64,000 bases of DNA from Alphaproteobacteria bacterium (GTDB lineage: Bacteria; Pseudomonadota; Alphaproteobacteria; Rhodobacterales; Rhodobacteraceae): positions 62,001 through 126,000 of the forward strand of contig JAUHZO010000012.1 in assembly GCA_030425925.1 (NCBI GenBank), in the 5' to 3' direction. Positions 7,757-16,618 of this stretch are shown here, piece after piece (position 1 is the stretch's first letter; every line of letters begins with the position of its first letter). The notes beneath the pieces were generated by a model. It worked only from the letters and a program-made list of their open reading frames with translations, searched no databases and was not told where the DNA came from. The translations under genes and the position numbers were made by a program.

Positions 7757-9055
7757 ATGCCGCCCGTCTCAGACCATCCCTTGCGCTACCGGCTTGCCAA
7801 CGAGCTGCACGCGCGGCCCTTTCCCTCGCTCAGCGCGCCGTGCCGCGCGGTCTATCTGGCGATCAAGCAGCCCAGGGACGCCGCCGCCCGCGACCGTGCC
7901 GCCGACCTGGCGCATCTGGTCGACCTGCTGGACCGCCACGGCACCCAGCATCCGCAGCCCGGGGCCACGCATTTCTCGGGCCGGATCGGGCGGCACATGC
8001 TGAAATGGGAACAGCACACCGAATTCGTGACCTATACCGTCTTCCTGCAGGGCCTGGGCGAACGGCCCTTCGATCCGGCGGATTTCGACGTCTTCCCCGA
8101 TGACTGGCTGGGCACCGCCCCGGGGGTGCGGGTGACCTCGGCCATGATCCGGGTCTGCGCGCGCCCCGAGGACGACGCGATTTCCGACGCGCTCGAAGAC
8201 TGGTTCGTGCCCGAAAGCGTCGCGGTCAGCCGGGTGATCGACGACGATGCCGTGGTGGCGGGCGATTTCCGCATTGATCCCGGCGGGCACCAGCGCTTTG
8301 GCGTCTTCGTCAATCCCGGCATCGGCGAGCGCCGGGTAGGCCGCATCGTCCAGCGCCTGTGCGAGATCGAGACCTACAAGACCATGTCGATGCTGGGGTT
8401 TTCCCGCGTGCGCGAGATTGGCCCGCGGATGGGCGAGATCGACGGTGAACTCAGCCGCCTGATGCGCGAGATGACCGAAGGCGCTGGCCGCGAGGAAGAG
8501 ACGCTGAAGTCGCTGCTTGCCGCCTCGGCCGAGCTTGAAAACCTGTCGGCCCAGATGGCGTTTCGCCTCGGTGCCACCGGGGCTTACGAGGCGATTGTGC
8601 ACCAGCGGGTCGAGGTGTTGCGCGAAGTGCGGTTCCTGGGCCGGCAGACCTTTGCGGAATTCATGACGCGCCGCTACGATCCGGCCATGCGTACCGTGAA
8701 ATCCGCAGAACGCCGGCTGGAAAGCATGACCAGCCGCGCCACCCGGGCCGCCGACCTGCTGCGCACCCGGGTCGAGGTGGGGCGCTCGGCGCAGAACCAG
8801 TTGCTTCTGGAAAGCATGAACCAGCGCGCCGAACTTCAGTTGCGCCTGCAAAAGACGGTCGAGGGGCTGTCGGTAGTGGCGATCAGCTACTATGCGGTGT
8901 CGCTGGCCAGCTACGTGCTCTACCCTGTGGCGGAATGGCTGGGCCTGTCCAAGGGCACGCTGACGGCGCTGGTGGCGCTGCCGGTGGTGGCGGTGGTCTG
9001 GCTGATGATCCGCCGCATTCACAAGAGCATGGAAAAGGTCGGGCCCGACCTCTGA
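7757..9055 (+). CDS. DUF3422 family membrane protein
   Basis: A 432-residue protein starting with the family's conserved opening (HPLRYRLANELHARPFP). It has a long soluble, partly helical region (coiled-coil-like around residues 230-350) and two hydrophobic segments near residues 375-420, so it is probably anchored at its C-terminus with the bulk in the cytoplasm. The function of DUF3422 is not established. It follows the DUF6314 gene on the same strand after about 130 bases with its own possible promoter. Confidence 0.85.
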   Translation: MPPVSDHPLRYRLANELHARPFPSLSAPCRAVYLAIKQPRDAAARDRAADLAHLVDLLDRHGTQHPQPGATHFSGRIGRHMLKWEQHTEFVTYTVFLQGLGERPFDPADFDVFPDDWLGTAPGVRVTSAMIRVCARPEDDAISDALEDWFVPESVAVSRVIDDDAVVAGDFRIDPGGHQRFGVFVNPGIGERRVGRIVQRLCEIETYKTMSMLGFSRVREIGPRMGEIDGELSRLMREMTEGAGREEETLKSLLAASAELENLSAQMAFRLGATGAYEAIVHQRVEVLREVRFLGRQTFAEFMTRRYDPAMRTVKSAERRLESMTSRATRAADLLRTRVEVGRSAQNQLLLESMNQRAELQLRLQKTVEGLSVVAISYYAVSLASYVLYPVAEWLGLSKGTLTALVALPVVAVVWLMIRRIHKSMEKVGPDL

Positions 9056-9073
9056 GGCCGGGCCGTCCGCGCC

Positions 9074-10135
9074 TTATTCGGCGGGCACCAGCGCCGGGGC
9101 CGCTGCGCCCCGCGGGGTACGCATCAGAAGCGCATCGGTGGCCCGGGCACCGGCCACGATGGCCGCCAGCGCCAGGATCGCCGCCAGCGACAGTGTCGGC
9201 ACGCCCGACAGGCCCGCGCCCACGGTGCAGCCGCCTGCCAGCACGCCGCCTGCGCCCATCAGGACGGCCCCGCCCAGGTAGCGCCCGGTTTCCGGCACCG
9301 ACCCAAAGCTCTGCCAGCCCAGCCGCCCCGCCGCCAGCGCCGACAGAAAGCTGCCCGCCAGCACGCCGCCGACCAGCCCGGTGCCAAACCCCGCCGGGAT
9401 TGCGCTGGCCGCAACGCTCCAGAACAGGCTGTCGGCCCAGGGGCCGGTAAAGGCCAGGCTCTGCAGCGCGATCGGGTCGAAATCGTCGTAGAGCACGAAG
9501 CCCGTGCCAACCCAGCCCAGCGGCACCAGCGCGCCGATGGCCGCGCCGCCCGCCAGCGCGCGCAGGCTGTTGCCCGAGCGCAGCGCAACCAGCAGCGCGC
9601 CACCGGCCAGAACCACGCTCCACAGCATGGCCCCGCCGGGCAGGGCCGCCAGCGACACCGCGCCCGGATCCAGCGTCAGCCCGCCCAGCGCCTGGCGCAG
9701 CGGCGCCAGCGCCCCGCGGGACAGCGCCCCGGCGGTCACCGCAAAGACCAGCAGCACCGTCAGCGCGCGCAGGTTGCCGGTGGCCGCCAGCACCGTCAGC
9801 CGCGAGGCGCAGCCGCGCGCCAGCACCATGCCGGCCCCGAACAGCGCGCCACCCAGGGCAATCGCCACAACCGGCATCTCGGCGTCGAAAAAGCGGTGGG
9901 CGTCGAAGCTGATCCAGCCCGTGGCCACCGCGGCCTGCGTGCCTGCCACCGCCACGGCCAGCGCCATCAGCCAGACGCCCAGCGCCTGCCGCCGGTCCGG
10001 GCCCGCCACCAGCCCGCGGCGCAGGCAGAACCGGGTGCGCTCGGCCAGAAGGCCGAACAAAGCGCCCAGCGCCAATGCGAACCACACCGCCGCCTGCGGC
10101 GCGGTCAGCGTCTCGAATCCAAAGCTCTCGAACAT
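9074..10135 (-). CDS. YeeE/YedE family transporter
   Basis: A 353-residue polytopic membrane protein of the YeeE/YedE family, some members of which (TsuA) import thiosulfate or other sulfur species. The pseudo-repeat cysteine motifs are visible: R-T-R-F-C near residue 37, A-R-G-C-A-S-R near 109, and G-G-C-T-V-G-A-G near 304. About nine hydrophobic stretches are seen. The neighbour on each side is unrelated, so the substrate is open. Convergent with the DUF3422 gene, 18 bases apart. Confidence 0.85.
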   Translation of the reverse strand: MFESFGFETLTAPQAAVWFALALGALFGLLAERTRFCLRRGLVAGPDRRQALGVWLMALAVAVAGTQAAVATGWISFDAHRFFDAEMPVVAIALGGALFGAGMVLARGCASRLTVLAATGNLRALTVLLVFAVTAGALSRGALAPLRQALGGLTLDPGAVSLAALPGGAMLWSVVLAGGALLVALRSGNSLRALAGGAAIGALVPLGWVGTGFVLYDDFDPIALQSLAFTGPWADSLFWSVAASAIPAGFGTGLVGGVLAGSFLSALAAGRLGWQSFGSVPETGRYLGGAVLMGAGGVLAGGCTVGAGLSGVPTLSLAAILALAAIVAGARATDALLMRTPRGAAAPALVPAE

Positions 10136-10390
10136 GCGCCCGCTCCTGTCTGTGAAAGGCGTTTGACGGGCATCTGGGGCTGAGGGGGGCGGTTCGGCAA
10201 GCCCGCCCGGCCAGGGTGGCGGGGCAGGCGGCGGGCCGGGCGTCCCGGCGGAACGCGCAGCTGCGGACAGCTGTTCCGCGGGGCCCGGACGGGGCGAACG
10301 CGTGTTCCGCCTGCGCCGGGGCAGGCGGGCCCCGTGGTCTTTTTCACGCGATCGGCCGCGCCGGGGCCGGTCCGGCGCAGGGGAACGCGC
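10136..10390. other. GC-rich gap with hairpins
   Basis: No gene is supported in these 255 bases. Short inverted repeats are present, such as CAGCTG-CGGA-CAGCTG near 10260 and GCCTGC/GCAGGC near 10310. There is also a stem at 10358-10378 just past the permease stop, but none has a T-run on the minus strand. Confidence 0.5.
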
Positions 10391-11362
10391 TTACCGCCCG
10401 CGGATTCGCGGGTCGAGCGCGTCGCGCAGACCGTCGCCCAGGTAGTTCACCGACAGCACCGTCAGCGAAATGGCAATGCCGGGCAGCATCACGCGTTCGG
10501 GAAACCGTTCCATCCGCGGCACCGCATCGGCCAGCATCTTGCCCCAGGTGGGGAAGTCCGACGGAAAACCCACGCCCAGGAAGGACAGCGCCGATTCGGT
10601 GATGATCGCCGTGGCAAGGCCCAGCGCGGCCGACACCATGATGGGCGAAAGCACGTTGGGCAGCAGGTGCCGCCGGATGATCTTGAACGAGGTCGTGCCG
10701 ATGGAGCGCGCGGCCAGCACGAATTCCCGCTCCTTGATGGCCAGCACGTCGCCGCGCACGATCCGCGCCGTGGGCATCCACGAGGTGATGCCAACCACCG
10801 TCACGATCAGGATGAACATGCCGCCTTCGGGTCCGAAGGCCGCGCGCAGCGGCTGGCGGAACAATGTCACCGCCACCAGCAAGAGCGGCAGGATGGGCAG
10901 CGACAGGAACAGGTCGGTGAGGCGCATCAACGGCCCGTCCAGCCGCTTGAAGAATCCGGCCAGCACGCCGATGGCGGTGCCGATCAGCAGCGACAGGATC
11001 ATCGCCGCCCAGCCCACCGCCATCGAGGCGCGCCCGCCGGCGATCATCTGGGCAAGGTTGTCACGCCCCAGCTGGTCCGACCCCAGCGGGTTGGCCCAGC
11101 GCACCTTGGCGTCGCTGTCCCACAGCGCGGTATAGATCGGCCGCATGTCCTTGTTGCGGATGTCGAGCTTTTGCGGGTCGACCTGCCAGATATACGGCCC
11201 GATCAGCACCGCCAGCGTGATGAACAGCAAAAAGCCCATGCCGAACATCGCGCCCTTGTGCTTGGTCAGCTGGTCCCAGACGTCGCGCCACTGGCTGCGC
11301 GGCGGCTGCTCGGGCACCTTGTCCTTGAGGGCTTCGATCGGGGCTGTCGCGGGCTCAGTCAT
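10391..11362 (-). CDS. Peptide-type ABC transporter permease (DppC/OppC family)
   Basis: A 323-residue inner-membrane permease. It has the N-terminal helix preceded by a cytoplasmic tail and about five further helices. The EAA loop region that contacts the ATPase is around residues 215-245 (EFVLAARSIGTTSFKIIRRH). The DppC-type extracytoplasmic stretch ends in NPLGSDQLGRDNL. Start at 11362 overlaps the end of the upstream permease gene by 8 bp, so the two are coupled. Works with the permease at 11355-12380, the binding protein at 12479-14179 and the divergent ATPase at 14759. Confidence 0.93.
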   Translation of the reverse strand: MTEPATAPIEALKDKVPEQPPRSQWRDVWDQLTKHKGAMFGMGFLLFITLAVLIGPYIWQVDPQKLDIRNKDMRPIYTALWDSDAKVRWANPLGSDQLGRDNLAQMIAGGRASMAVGWAAMILSLLIGTAIGVLAGFFKRLDGPLMRLTDLFLSLPILPLLLVAVTLFRQPLRAAFGPEGGMFILIVTVVGITSWMPTARIVRGDVLAIKEREFVLAARSIGTTSFKIIRRHLLPNVLSPIMVSAALGLATAIITESALSFLGVGFPSDFPTWGKMLADAVPRMERFPERVMLPGIAISLTVLSVNYLGDGLRDALDPRIRGR

Positions 11363-12380
11363 AGCGGATCCTCGGATCGAGCAGGCCATACAGGATGTCG
11401 GCGATCAGGTTGAACATCACGATCAGCACGGCAAAGATGAAGGTGAGCGTCATCACCATGGGCAGGTCGTTGGCAAACAGCGCCGTGATCAGAAGCTGGC
11501 CGATGCCGTTCACCTTGAACACGTTCTCGGTGATGATCGCGCCGCCAAAGATCGACGGGATGCCCAGCGCGATGACCGTGACCACCGGGATCATCGAGTT
11601 GCGCAGCACGTGGATGTTGACCACCACCGCCTCGCTGAGGCCCTTGGCGCGGGCGGTGCGGACGTAGTCCTGGTTGAGGTTGTCCAGCATCGAGGCGCGC
11701 ATGTAGCGCGACAACTGCGCGGTGATCTGCAGCGCCAGCACCATCACCGGCAGCGTCATCTGCCGCACCTGGATGCCGAAGCTTTCCCAGCTGTTGACCA
11801 CATGGGTGGTGTCGTAGATCGACGGAAAGACCGGCAGCCACCAGGTATCCTGCGCCATCACCGAAAAGATCACGATCAGCAGCGGGCCGGTGAAGAAGGG
11901 CGGGATCGAGAAGCCGACCATGGTCACGAAAGTACCGGCCTGGTCGAAGACGGAATATTGCCGGTAGGCGGAATAGATGCCGATGGGCAGCGCGATCAGG
12001 ATCGCCACGATATAGGCGATGCCCACCACCCACAGCGTCTGCGGGATGCGCTGGATGATGATGTCCATCACCGGCGACCGGGTCTGCCACGAGATCACCC
12101 GCAGCTTGCCTTCCGACAGCGACGTGCCGAACAGGTAGTCGATGAAGACCTGCGGCTCGATCCAGAACACCTGGACCAGCCATTTCCAGTATTGCACCAG
12201 CGGCGGCTCGCCCAGGCCCAGCGCCTGGCGCATCTTTTCCTTGACCTCGGGCGGCACCGTCAGGGGAACCTGCGCCATCGGGTCTCCGGGGGCCAGCTGC
12301 AACAGCATGAAGATGATGAAGCTGATGAAGATCAGCGTCGGGATCGACAGGACAAGCCGTCGCGTGGCAAAAGCGAGCAT
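11355..12380 (-). CDS. Peptide-type ABC transporter permease (DppB/OppB family)
   Basis: A 341-residue permease with six predicted helices, the family's N-terminal pattern (RRLVLSIPTLIFISFIIF, LAPGDP) and the EAA loop around QDYVRTARAKGLSEAVV. It has a longer first periplasmic loop (about residues 55-125) than typical DppB, a form seen in a subset of alphaproteobacterial oligopeptide-type systems. Start at 12380 has GAGG upstream; the frame is open to 12413. The substrate is probably a peptide or peptide-like compound, but it cannot be named from sequence. Confidence 0.92.
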   Translation of the reverse strand: MLAFATRRLVLSIPTLIFISFIIFMLLQLAPGDPMAQVPLTVPPEVKEKMRQALGLGEPPLVQYWKWLVQVFWIEPQVFIDYLFGTSLSEGKLRVISWQTRSPVMDIIIQRIPQTLWVVGIAYIVAILIALPIGIYSAYRQYSVFDQAGTFVTMVGFSIPPFFTGPLLIVIFSVMAQDTWWLPVFPSIYDTTHVVNSWESFGIQVRQMTLPVMVLALQITAQLSRYMRASMLDNLNQDYVRTARAKGLSEAVVVNIHVLRNSMIPVVTVIALGIPSIFGGAIITENVFKVNGIGQLLITALFANDLPMVMTLTFIFAVLIVMFNLIADILYGLLDPRIRYD

Positions 12381-12411
12381 CGGGCGCCTCGGATGAACGG
12401 AGGGGGTAGGC

Positions 12412-12471
12412 AAGGCGGGGGAAACCCCGCCTTACACATGGATTGGGCCGTCGGGCGGGGTTTCCCCCGCC
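12412..12471. repeat. Paired hairpins between binding protein and permease genes
   Basis: Stem 12412-12420 / 12425-12433 (AAGGCGGGG-GAAA-CCCCGCCTT) is followed by an 18-mer at 12454-12471 that is the exact reverse complement of 12414-12431. They lie just after the binding-protein stop and before the permease start. In this position stem-loops commonly lower downstream expression and stabilise the upstream binding-protein message; that role is inferred here. Confidence 0.75.
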
Positions 12472-12478
12472 GCATGGC

Positions 12479-14179
12479 TCAGTCGATGCGGTACCAGTCC
12501 GCCACGTTCCACAGCTCGCTGTCCCAGACGTTCAGGACAACGCCGCCAAGGCTGTTGGCATGGGCCGACAGGCGGCCGCGATGCACCAGCGGGATCATGC
12601 CGCCATTGTCCACCATCATCGCCGACAGCTCGCGCCCGATGCGCTGGCGCTCCGCCATGTCGGCGGTCTTGGTCAGCTCGGCATGCAGCGCGTCGAATTC
12701 CGGCATGCAGAAGCGCGAGATATTCTCACCCTGCCACTGGGTCTCGGGGCGCGGAGCCTTGTCGCACAGGCCGTTGCCCAGGTAGGACTGCGGGTCGGTG
12801 CCGTTGAAGGTGTTGGCGTACATCTCGACGTCGGCATAGAACTTCTGGAAGGTATCGGGCGAACCCGGATCACCGCCGAAGAAGACCGACGCGTCGATGT
12901 TGCGCAGCTCGGTCTCGATGCCGATCAGCGACCACCATTCCTTGATCAGCGCCTGGAAGTCCTGGCGCACGGCGTTGGTCGAGGTCTGGTAGAGGATCGA
13001 CATCGGCACGCCGTTCACTTCGCGCACGCCGTCGCCGTCGGTGTCGAGGAACCCGGCTTCGTCCAGCAGCGCGTTCGCGCCGTCGATGTCCTGCACCTCG
13101 CAGCCCTCGAAGGTCGAGGCGAAGGCCTCGGGCGCGGGCACCCAGGAACAGCCGACCTTGCCGGCCTGGCCATAACCTACTTCAACCAGAAGCGGACGGT
13201 CGATGGCCATGGACATCGCCTTGTAGACTGCCGGCTCCTTCAGGAAGGGGTGCGGGTGCATCGCGGTCGACCGCTCGCCCTCGGGCAGGTCGGGCGACGG
13301 GTTGGTCTGGTTCATCATGATGCGTTCCAGCAGCGGGCCAAAGCCCGCGATGGGCGTGCCCTTGCCGCCTTCGGCCATGGCCGCGATGACGTCGGGGGCC
13401 AGCTGCAGGTTCCAGGCATAGTCGAACTCGCCCGTCTCCATCACCGCGCGGCCTGCCGCCGTCGCGTCGCCGCCGCCCTTGAAGGTCACGGTGGCAAAGG
13501 CCGGCTTGGCCGGGTCGCGATAGTTCGGGTTGGCGGCCATGGTGATCACGTCGTTCGGCTTGAACTCGGTGACGGTGAAGGGGCCGGTGCCGATGGGGTT
13601 GAAGTTCTGCTCGGTGCAGGTCGAGGCCGCGGCACCCAGGCAGTTGGCGAACTGCGCGGCCTGGATGATCGGGCTTTCACCGCCCACGAAGGGGCCGTAG
13701 GGATTGGGCGTCGGGCCTTCGAAATTCACCACCACGGTCAGGTCGTCAGGTGTGTCCACCGACGCCACACCGTTGAACTTGGTCAGCTGCGCGCAGCCGC
13801 CTTCGGGATGGGTGCAGTATTCATAGGTGAACTTCACGTCCGCCGAGGTGAACGGCGTGCCGTCGGACCACAGCAGCCCTTCGGAGATCTTCCAGGTGAT
13901 CGAGGTCAGGTCTTCCGAAACGCCTCCATTGCCCACGGTGGGGATCTCGTCCACCAGCCAGGGCACAAGCTCGCCCTTTTCGTTGAAACGCGCCAGCGGC
14001 TCGATGATCATCGACGAGGATTCCACGTCCTTGGTGCCGCCCGACAGGAACGGGTTCAGGATCGACGGGGCCTGCCAGTAGATGATCTTGACTTCGCCGT
14101 CCGAGCCGCGCTCGGCAAAGGCGGCAGGGGCCAGCGCGATGCCCGCGGCGGCACCCAGCATCAGGGTCTTGAGCTTCAT
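12479..14179 (-). CDS. Peptide-type ABC transporter substrate-binding protein (SBP family 5)
   Basis: A 566-residue periplasmic binding protein. It has a signal peptide (MKLKTLMLGAAAGIALAPAAFA, cleavage expected after A22), then the family-5 lobes with LLWSDGTPFTSADVKFTYEYC and PIGTGPFTVTEFKPND. Start at 14179 has GGAG upstream; an in-frame ATG at 14191 also exists. It is the first gene of the minus-strand transport unit, followed by the two permeases after a hairpin pair. The ligand is unknown: family 5 binds peptides, nickel, sugars and opines. Confidence 0.93.
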   Translation of the reverse strand: MKLKTLMLGAAAGIALAPAAFAERGSDGEVKIIYWQAPSILNPFLSGGTKDVESSSMIIEPLARFNEKGELVPWLVDEIPTVGNGGVSEDLTSITWKISEGLLWSDGTPFTSADVKFTYEYCTHPEGGCAQLTKFNGVASVDTPDDLTVVVNFEGPTPNPYGPFVGGESPIIQAAQFANCLGAAASTCTEQNFNPIGTGPFTVTEFKPNDVITMAANPNYRDPAKPAFATVTFKGGGDATAAGRAVMETGEFDYAWNLQLAPDVIAAMAEGGKGTPIAGFGPLLERIMMNQTNPSPDLPEGERSTAMHPHPFLKEPAVYKAMSMAIDRPLLVEVGYGQAGKVGCSWVPAPEAFASTFEGCEVQDIDGANALLDEAGFLDTDGDGVREVNGVPMSILYQTSTNAVRQDFQALIKEWWSLIGIETELRNIDASVFFGGDPGSPDTFQKFYADVEMYANTFNGTDPQSYLGNGLCDKAPRPETQWQGENISRFCMPEFDALHAELTKTADMAERQRIGRELSAMMVDNGGMIPLVHRGRLSAHANSLGGVVLNVWDSELWNVADWYRID

Positions 14180-14758
14180 GTCACTCTCCATGTTGGACCG
14201 GGTCCGGATTGTCCGGACCCATGTAAATGGTGGGGTCTGACCGCCCTCTGCGGCGACCTCGGGCGCGGCAGGGGCGCGGACATCCCCACTCTGACCTTAT
14301 CGAAACCCCTCGTTGCGGAAATTGCAAGCATGCCGTCGCCTTAAAAGCGGGCAGCGCCCCGGGTGACGTCGTGTTGCGCAAAGCGCGGGCAGGGCGCACG
14401 GCGGCGCAGGGATCGGGAAACCCGGCCCGGGCAGTCTGCGCCCCGGTACCACAGGAAATCCGGATCACGGCCCTTGCGGGGGCCCGTCGATCGCGCGGCA
14501 GACGGGGCGACGCCCCGCTCGGGGCCGGGGCTGGCATCCCCGGCATCCTGCACTCCGGTTGCGGCGGCCGCCGTGTCCCGACCTTCCCAGCCTCCGAACC
14601 CCGATGCCCCGTGTCGTGCCGGTCCGGCCCGCCGCGGGCGGGTTGCGCGTGCCGAAACGCCGGGCAGTGCCGCCGGCCCGGCCCCGCCGCCCGTACGGGA
14701 AGGTTTGACAGCGCTTCGAACCTGCCCTTAGCTGGGTGCAAAGAACAGGGAGCGCCAC
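14180..14758. other. Divergent regulatory gap of the ABC transporter
   Basis: No gene is supported in these 579 bases between the divergent binding-protein and ATPase genes. A less GC-rich patch lies at about 14290-14345 and a promoter-like pair is near the ATPase start (separate entry). The rest shows only GC-rich sequence without clear coding pattern. Confidence 0.5.
14705..14733 (+). promoter_or_regulatory. Possible promoter for the ABC ATPase gene
   Basis: TTGACA (14705-14710) is a perfect -35, followed by 17 bases and TTAGCT (14728-14733) as a weak -10. It lies 25 bases before the ATG at 14759. Confidence 0.5.
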
Positions 14759-16591
14759 ATGCCCGATGGCAGCATGGCCGGGCCGATCGCCCGGATCGAG
14801 AATCTTCGCGTCGAATTCCAGACCAAGAGCGGCACCGTCGTGGGCGTCGAGGACGTGTCGTTCGACATCGGCCCCGGCGAAACCGTCTGCGTGGTGGGCG
14901 AATCGGGGTCGGGCAAATCGGTGTCCTCGCTGTCGCTGATGCGGCTGGTGGAATATGGCGGCGGCGACATTGCCGGGGGACGGCTGCTGTTCGACCGCCG
15001 CGACGGGGGCGAGATCGACCTTGCCCAGACCGACCAGACCACCATGCGCGCCATCCGCGGCGACGAGATCGGCATGATCTTCCAGGAGCCGATGACCGCG
15101 CTCAACCCGGTCTTCACCGTGGGCCGCCAGCTGACCGAGGGGCTGCGCGTGCATCGCGGCATGTCCAGAACGCAGGCCGAGGAACGCGCGCTGGAGCTTC
15201 TGCGCGAGGTGCGCATCCCCGAACCCGAACGCCGCCTGAAACAGTACCCGCACGAGCTGTCCGGCGGGATGCGCCAGCGTGTGGTGATCGCAATGGCCAT
15301 GGCCTGCCGCCCGCGCCTGCTGATCGCCGACGAACCCACCACCGCGCTCGACGTGACCATCCAGGCGGAGATCCTGGCGCTGATGGACCGGCTGAAACGC
15401 GAAACCGGCACCGCGGTGATGTTCATCACCCATGACATGGCGGTGGTCGCCCAGATGGCCGACCGCGTGGTGGTGATGTTCCGCGGCAACAAGGTCGAGG
15501 AAGGCCCGGTCGCACAGATCTTCGAGGCCCCGCAGCACCCCTATACCAAGGCGCTTCTGGCCGCGGTGCCCAAGCTGGGCGAGATGACGGGCACCGATCT
15601 GCCCTCGCCCATGAAGCTGCTGGGCCGCGAAAACCAGAACCTCGACCCGATCCCCGGATCGGACGAGGTGCTGCTCAGGGTCGAGAACCTGACCACGCGG
15701 TTTGCCGTCAAGGGCGGGTTCTTCCGCCGCACCGTGGCCAATGTGCACGCGGTCGAGGATATCTCGTTCACCCTGAACAAGGGCCAGACCCTCAGCCTCG
15801 TGGGCGAATCGGGGTGCGGCAAGTCCACCGCCGGCCGGTCGATCCTGCGCCTCGTCGAACCGCTGTCGGGCAAGATCGACGTCGATGGCGTGGATGTCAT
15901 GGCGCTCAGCCCCGGCCAGCTGCGCAATGAACGGCGCGAGATGCAGATGATCTTCCAGGATCCCTTTGCCTCGCTGAACCCGCAGCTGCAACTGGCCGAC
16001 CAGGTGGCCGAACCGATCCACAATTACGGCACCGCCACCGGCTCGGCCGTGCATGACATCGTGGCCAACCTGTTCGACCGTGTGGAACTGCCGCGCAGCT
16101 TCATGCGCCGCTTCCCGCACGAGCTGTCGGGCGGCCAGCGCCAGAGAATCGCCATCGCCCGCGCGCTGGCGCTGAACCCCAAGCTGATCGTCTCGGACGA
16201 GGCGGTCTCGGCGCTGGACGTCAGCGTGCAGGCCCAGGTGCTGAACCTGATGATGGAACTGCAGGCGGATCTGGGCCTCAGCTATCTTTTCATCAGCCAC
16301 GACATGGCGGTGGTGGAACGCGTCAGCCACAAGGTGGGTGTGATGTATCTGGGCCGCATCGTCGAGATCGGCCCGCGCCGCGCGGTCTTTGAGGACCCGC
16401 AGCACCCCTATACCCGCGCGCTGATGAAGGCCGTGCCCATCGCCGATCCGCGCAAGCGGAAGTCGGAGAAGGACCTGAACTTCAAGCCGATCCCGTCGCC
16501 GATCCACCCCATCGGCTACGAGGCCGCGCCGTCGGAATATGACGAGGTGAGCCCGGGCCATTTCGTGCTGACCACCGACAGCGGGTACTGA
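14759..16591 (+). CDS. Fused double ATP-binding protein of a peptide-type ABC transporter (DppD-DppF type)
   Basis: A 610-residue protein with two complete ABC cassettes, matching a DppD-DppF fusion. Cassette 1: Walker A GESGSGKS (about residue 45), signature LSGGMRQR, Walker B LLIADEPTTALD. Cassette 2: Walker A GESGCGKST (about residue 350), signature LSGGQRQR, Walker B LIVSDEAVSALD. Each cassette ends with the oligopeptide/dipeptide C-terminal extension (HPYTKALL, HPYTRALM). It powers the permeases encoded on the opposite strand. GGGAG precedes the ATG. Note that cassette 2 has S-D-E-A rather than D-E-P in Walker B, still with the catalytic glutamate. Confidence 0.93.
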   Translation: MPDGSMAGPIARIENLRVEFQTKSGTVVGVEDVSFDIGPGETVCVVGESGSGKSVSSLSLMRLVEYGGGDIAGGRLLFDRRDGGEIDLAQTDQTTMRAIRGDEIGMIFQEPMTALNPVFTVGRQLTEGLRVHRGMSRTQAEERALELLREVRIPEPERRLKQYPHELSGGMRQRVVIAMAMACRPRLLIADEPTTALDVTIQAEILALMDRLKRETGTAVMFITHDMAVVAQMADRVVVMFRGNKVEEGPVAQIFEAPQHPYTKALLAAVPKLGEMTGTDLPSPMKLLGRENQNLDPIPGSDEVLLRVENLTTRFAVKGGFFRRTVANVHAVEDISFTLNKGQTLSLVGESGCGKSTAGRSILRLVEPLSGKIDVDGVDVMALSPGQLRNERREMQMIFQDPFASLNPQLQLADQVAEPIHNYGTATGSAVHDIVANLFDRVELPRSFMRRFPHELSGGQRQRIAIARALALNPKLIVSDEAVSALDVSVQAQVLNLMMELQADLGLSYLFISHDMAVVERVSHKVGVMYLGRIVEIGPRRAVFEDPQHPYTRALMKAVPIADPRKRKSEKDLNFKPIPSPIHPIGYEAAPSEYDEVSPGHFVLTTDSGY

Positions 16592-16618
16592 GCGCGCGGC
16601 CCGGGCGGGGACGGGGCG

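Noticed and set aside
10358-10378. Stem after the DppC-type permease gene as an intrinsic terminator
   Set aside because: The nearby T-run is on the plus strand, the wrong side for the minus-strand transcript.
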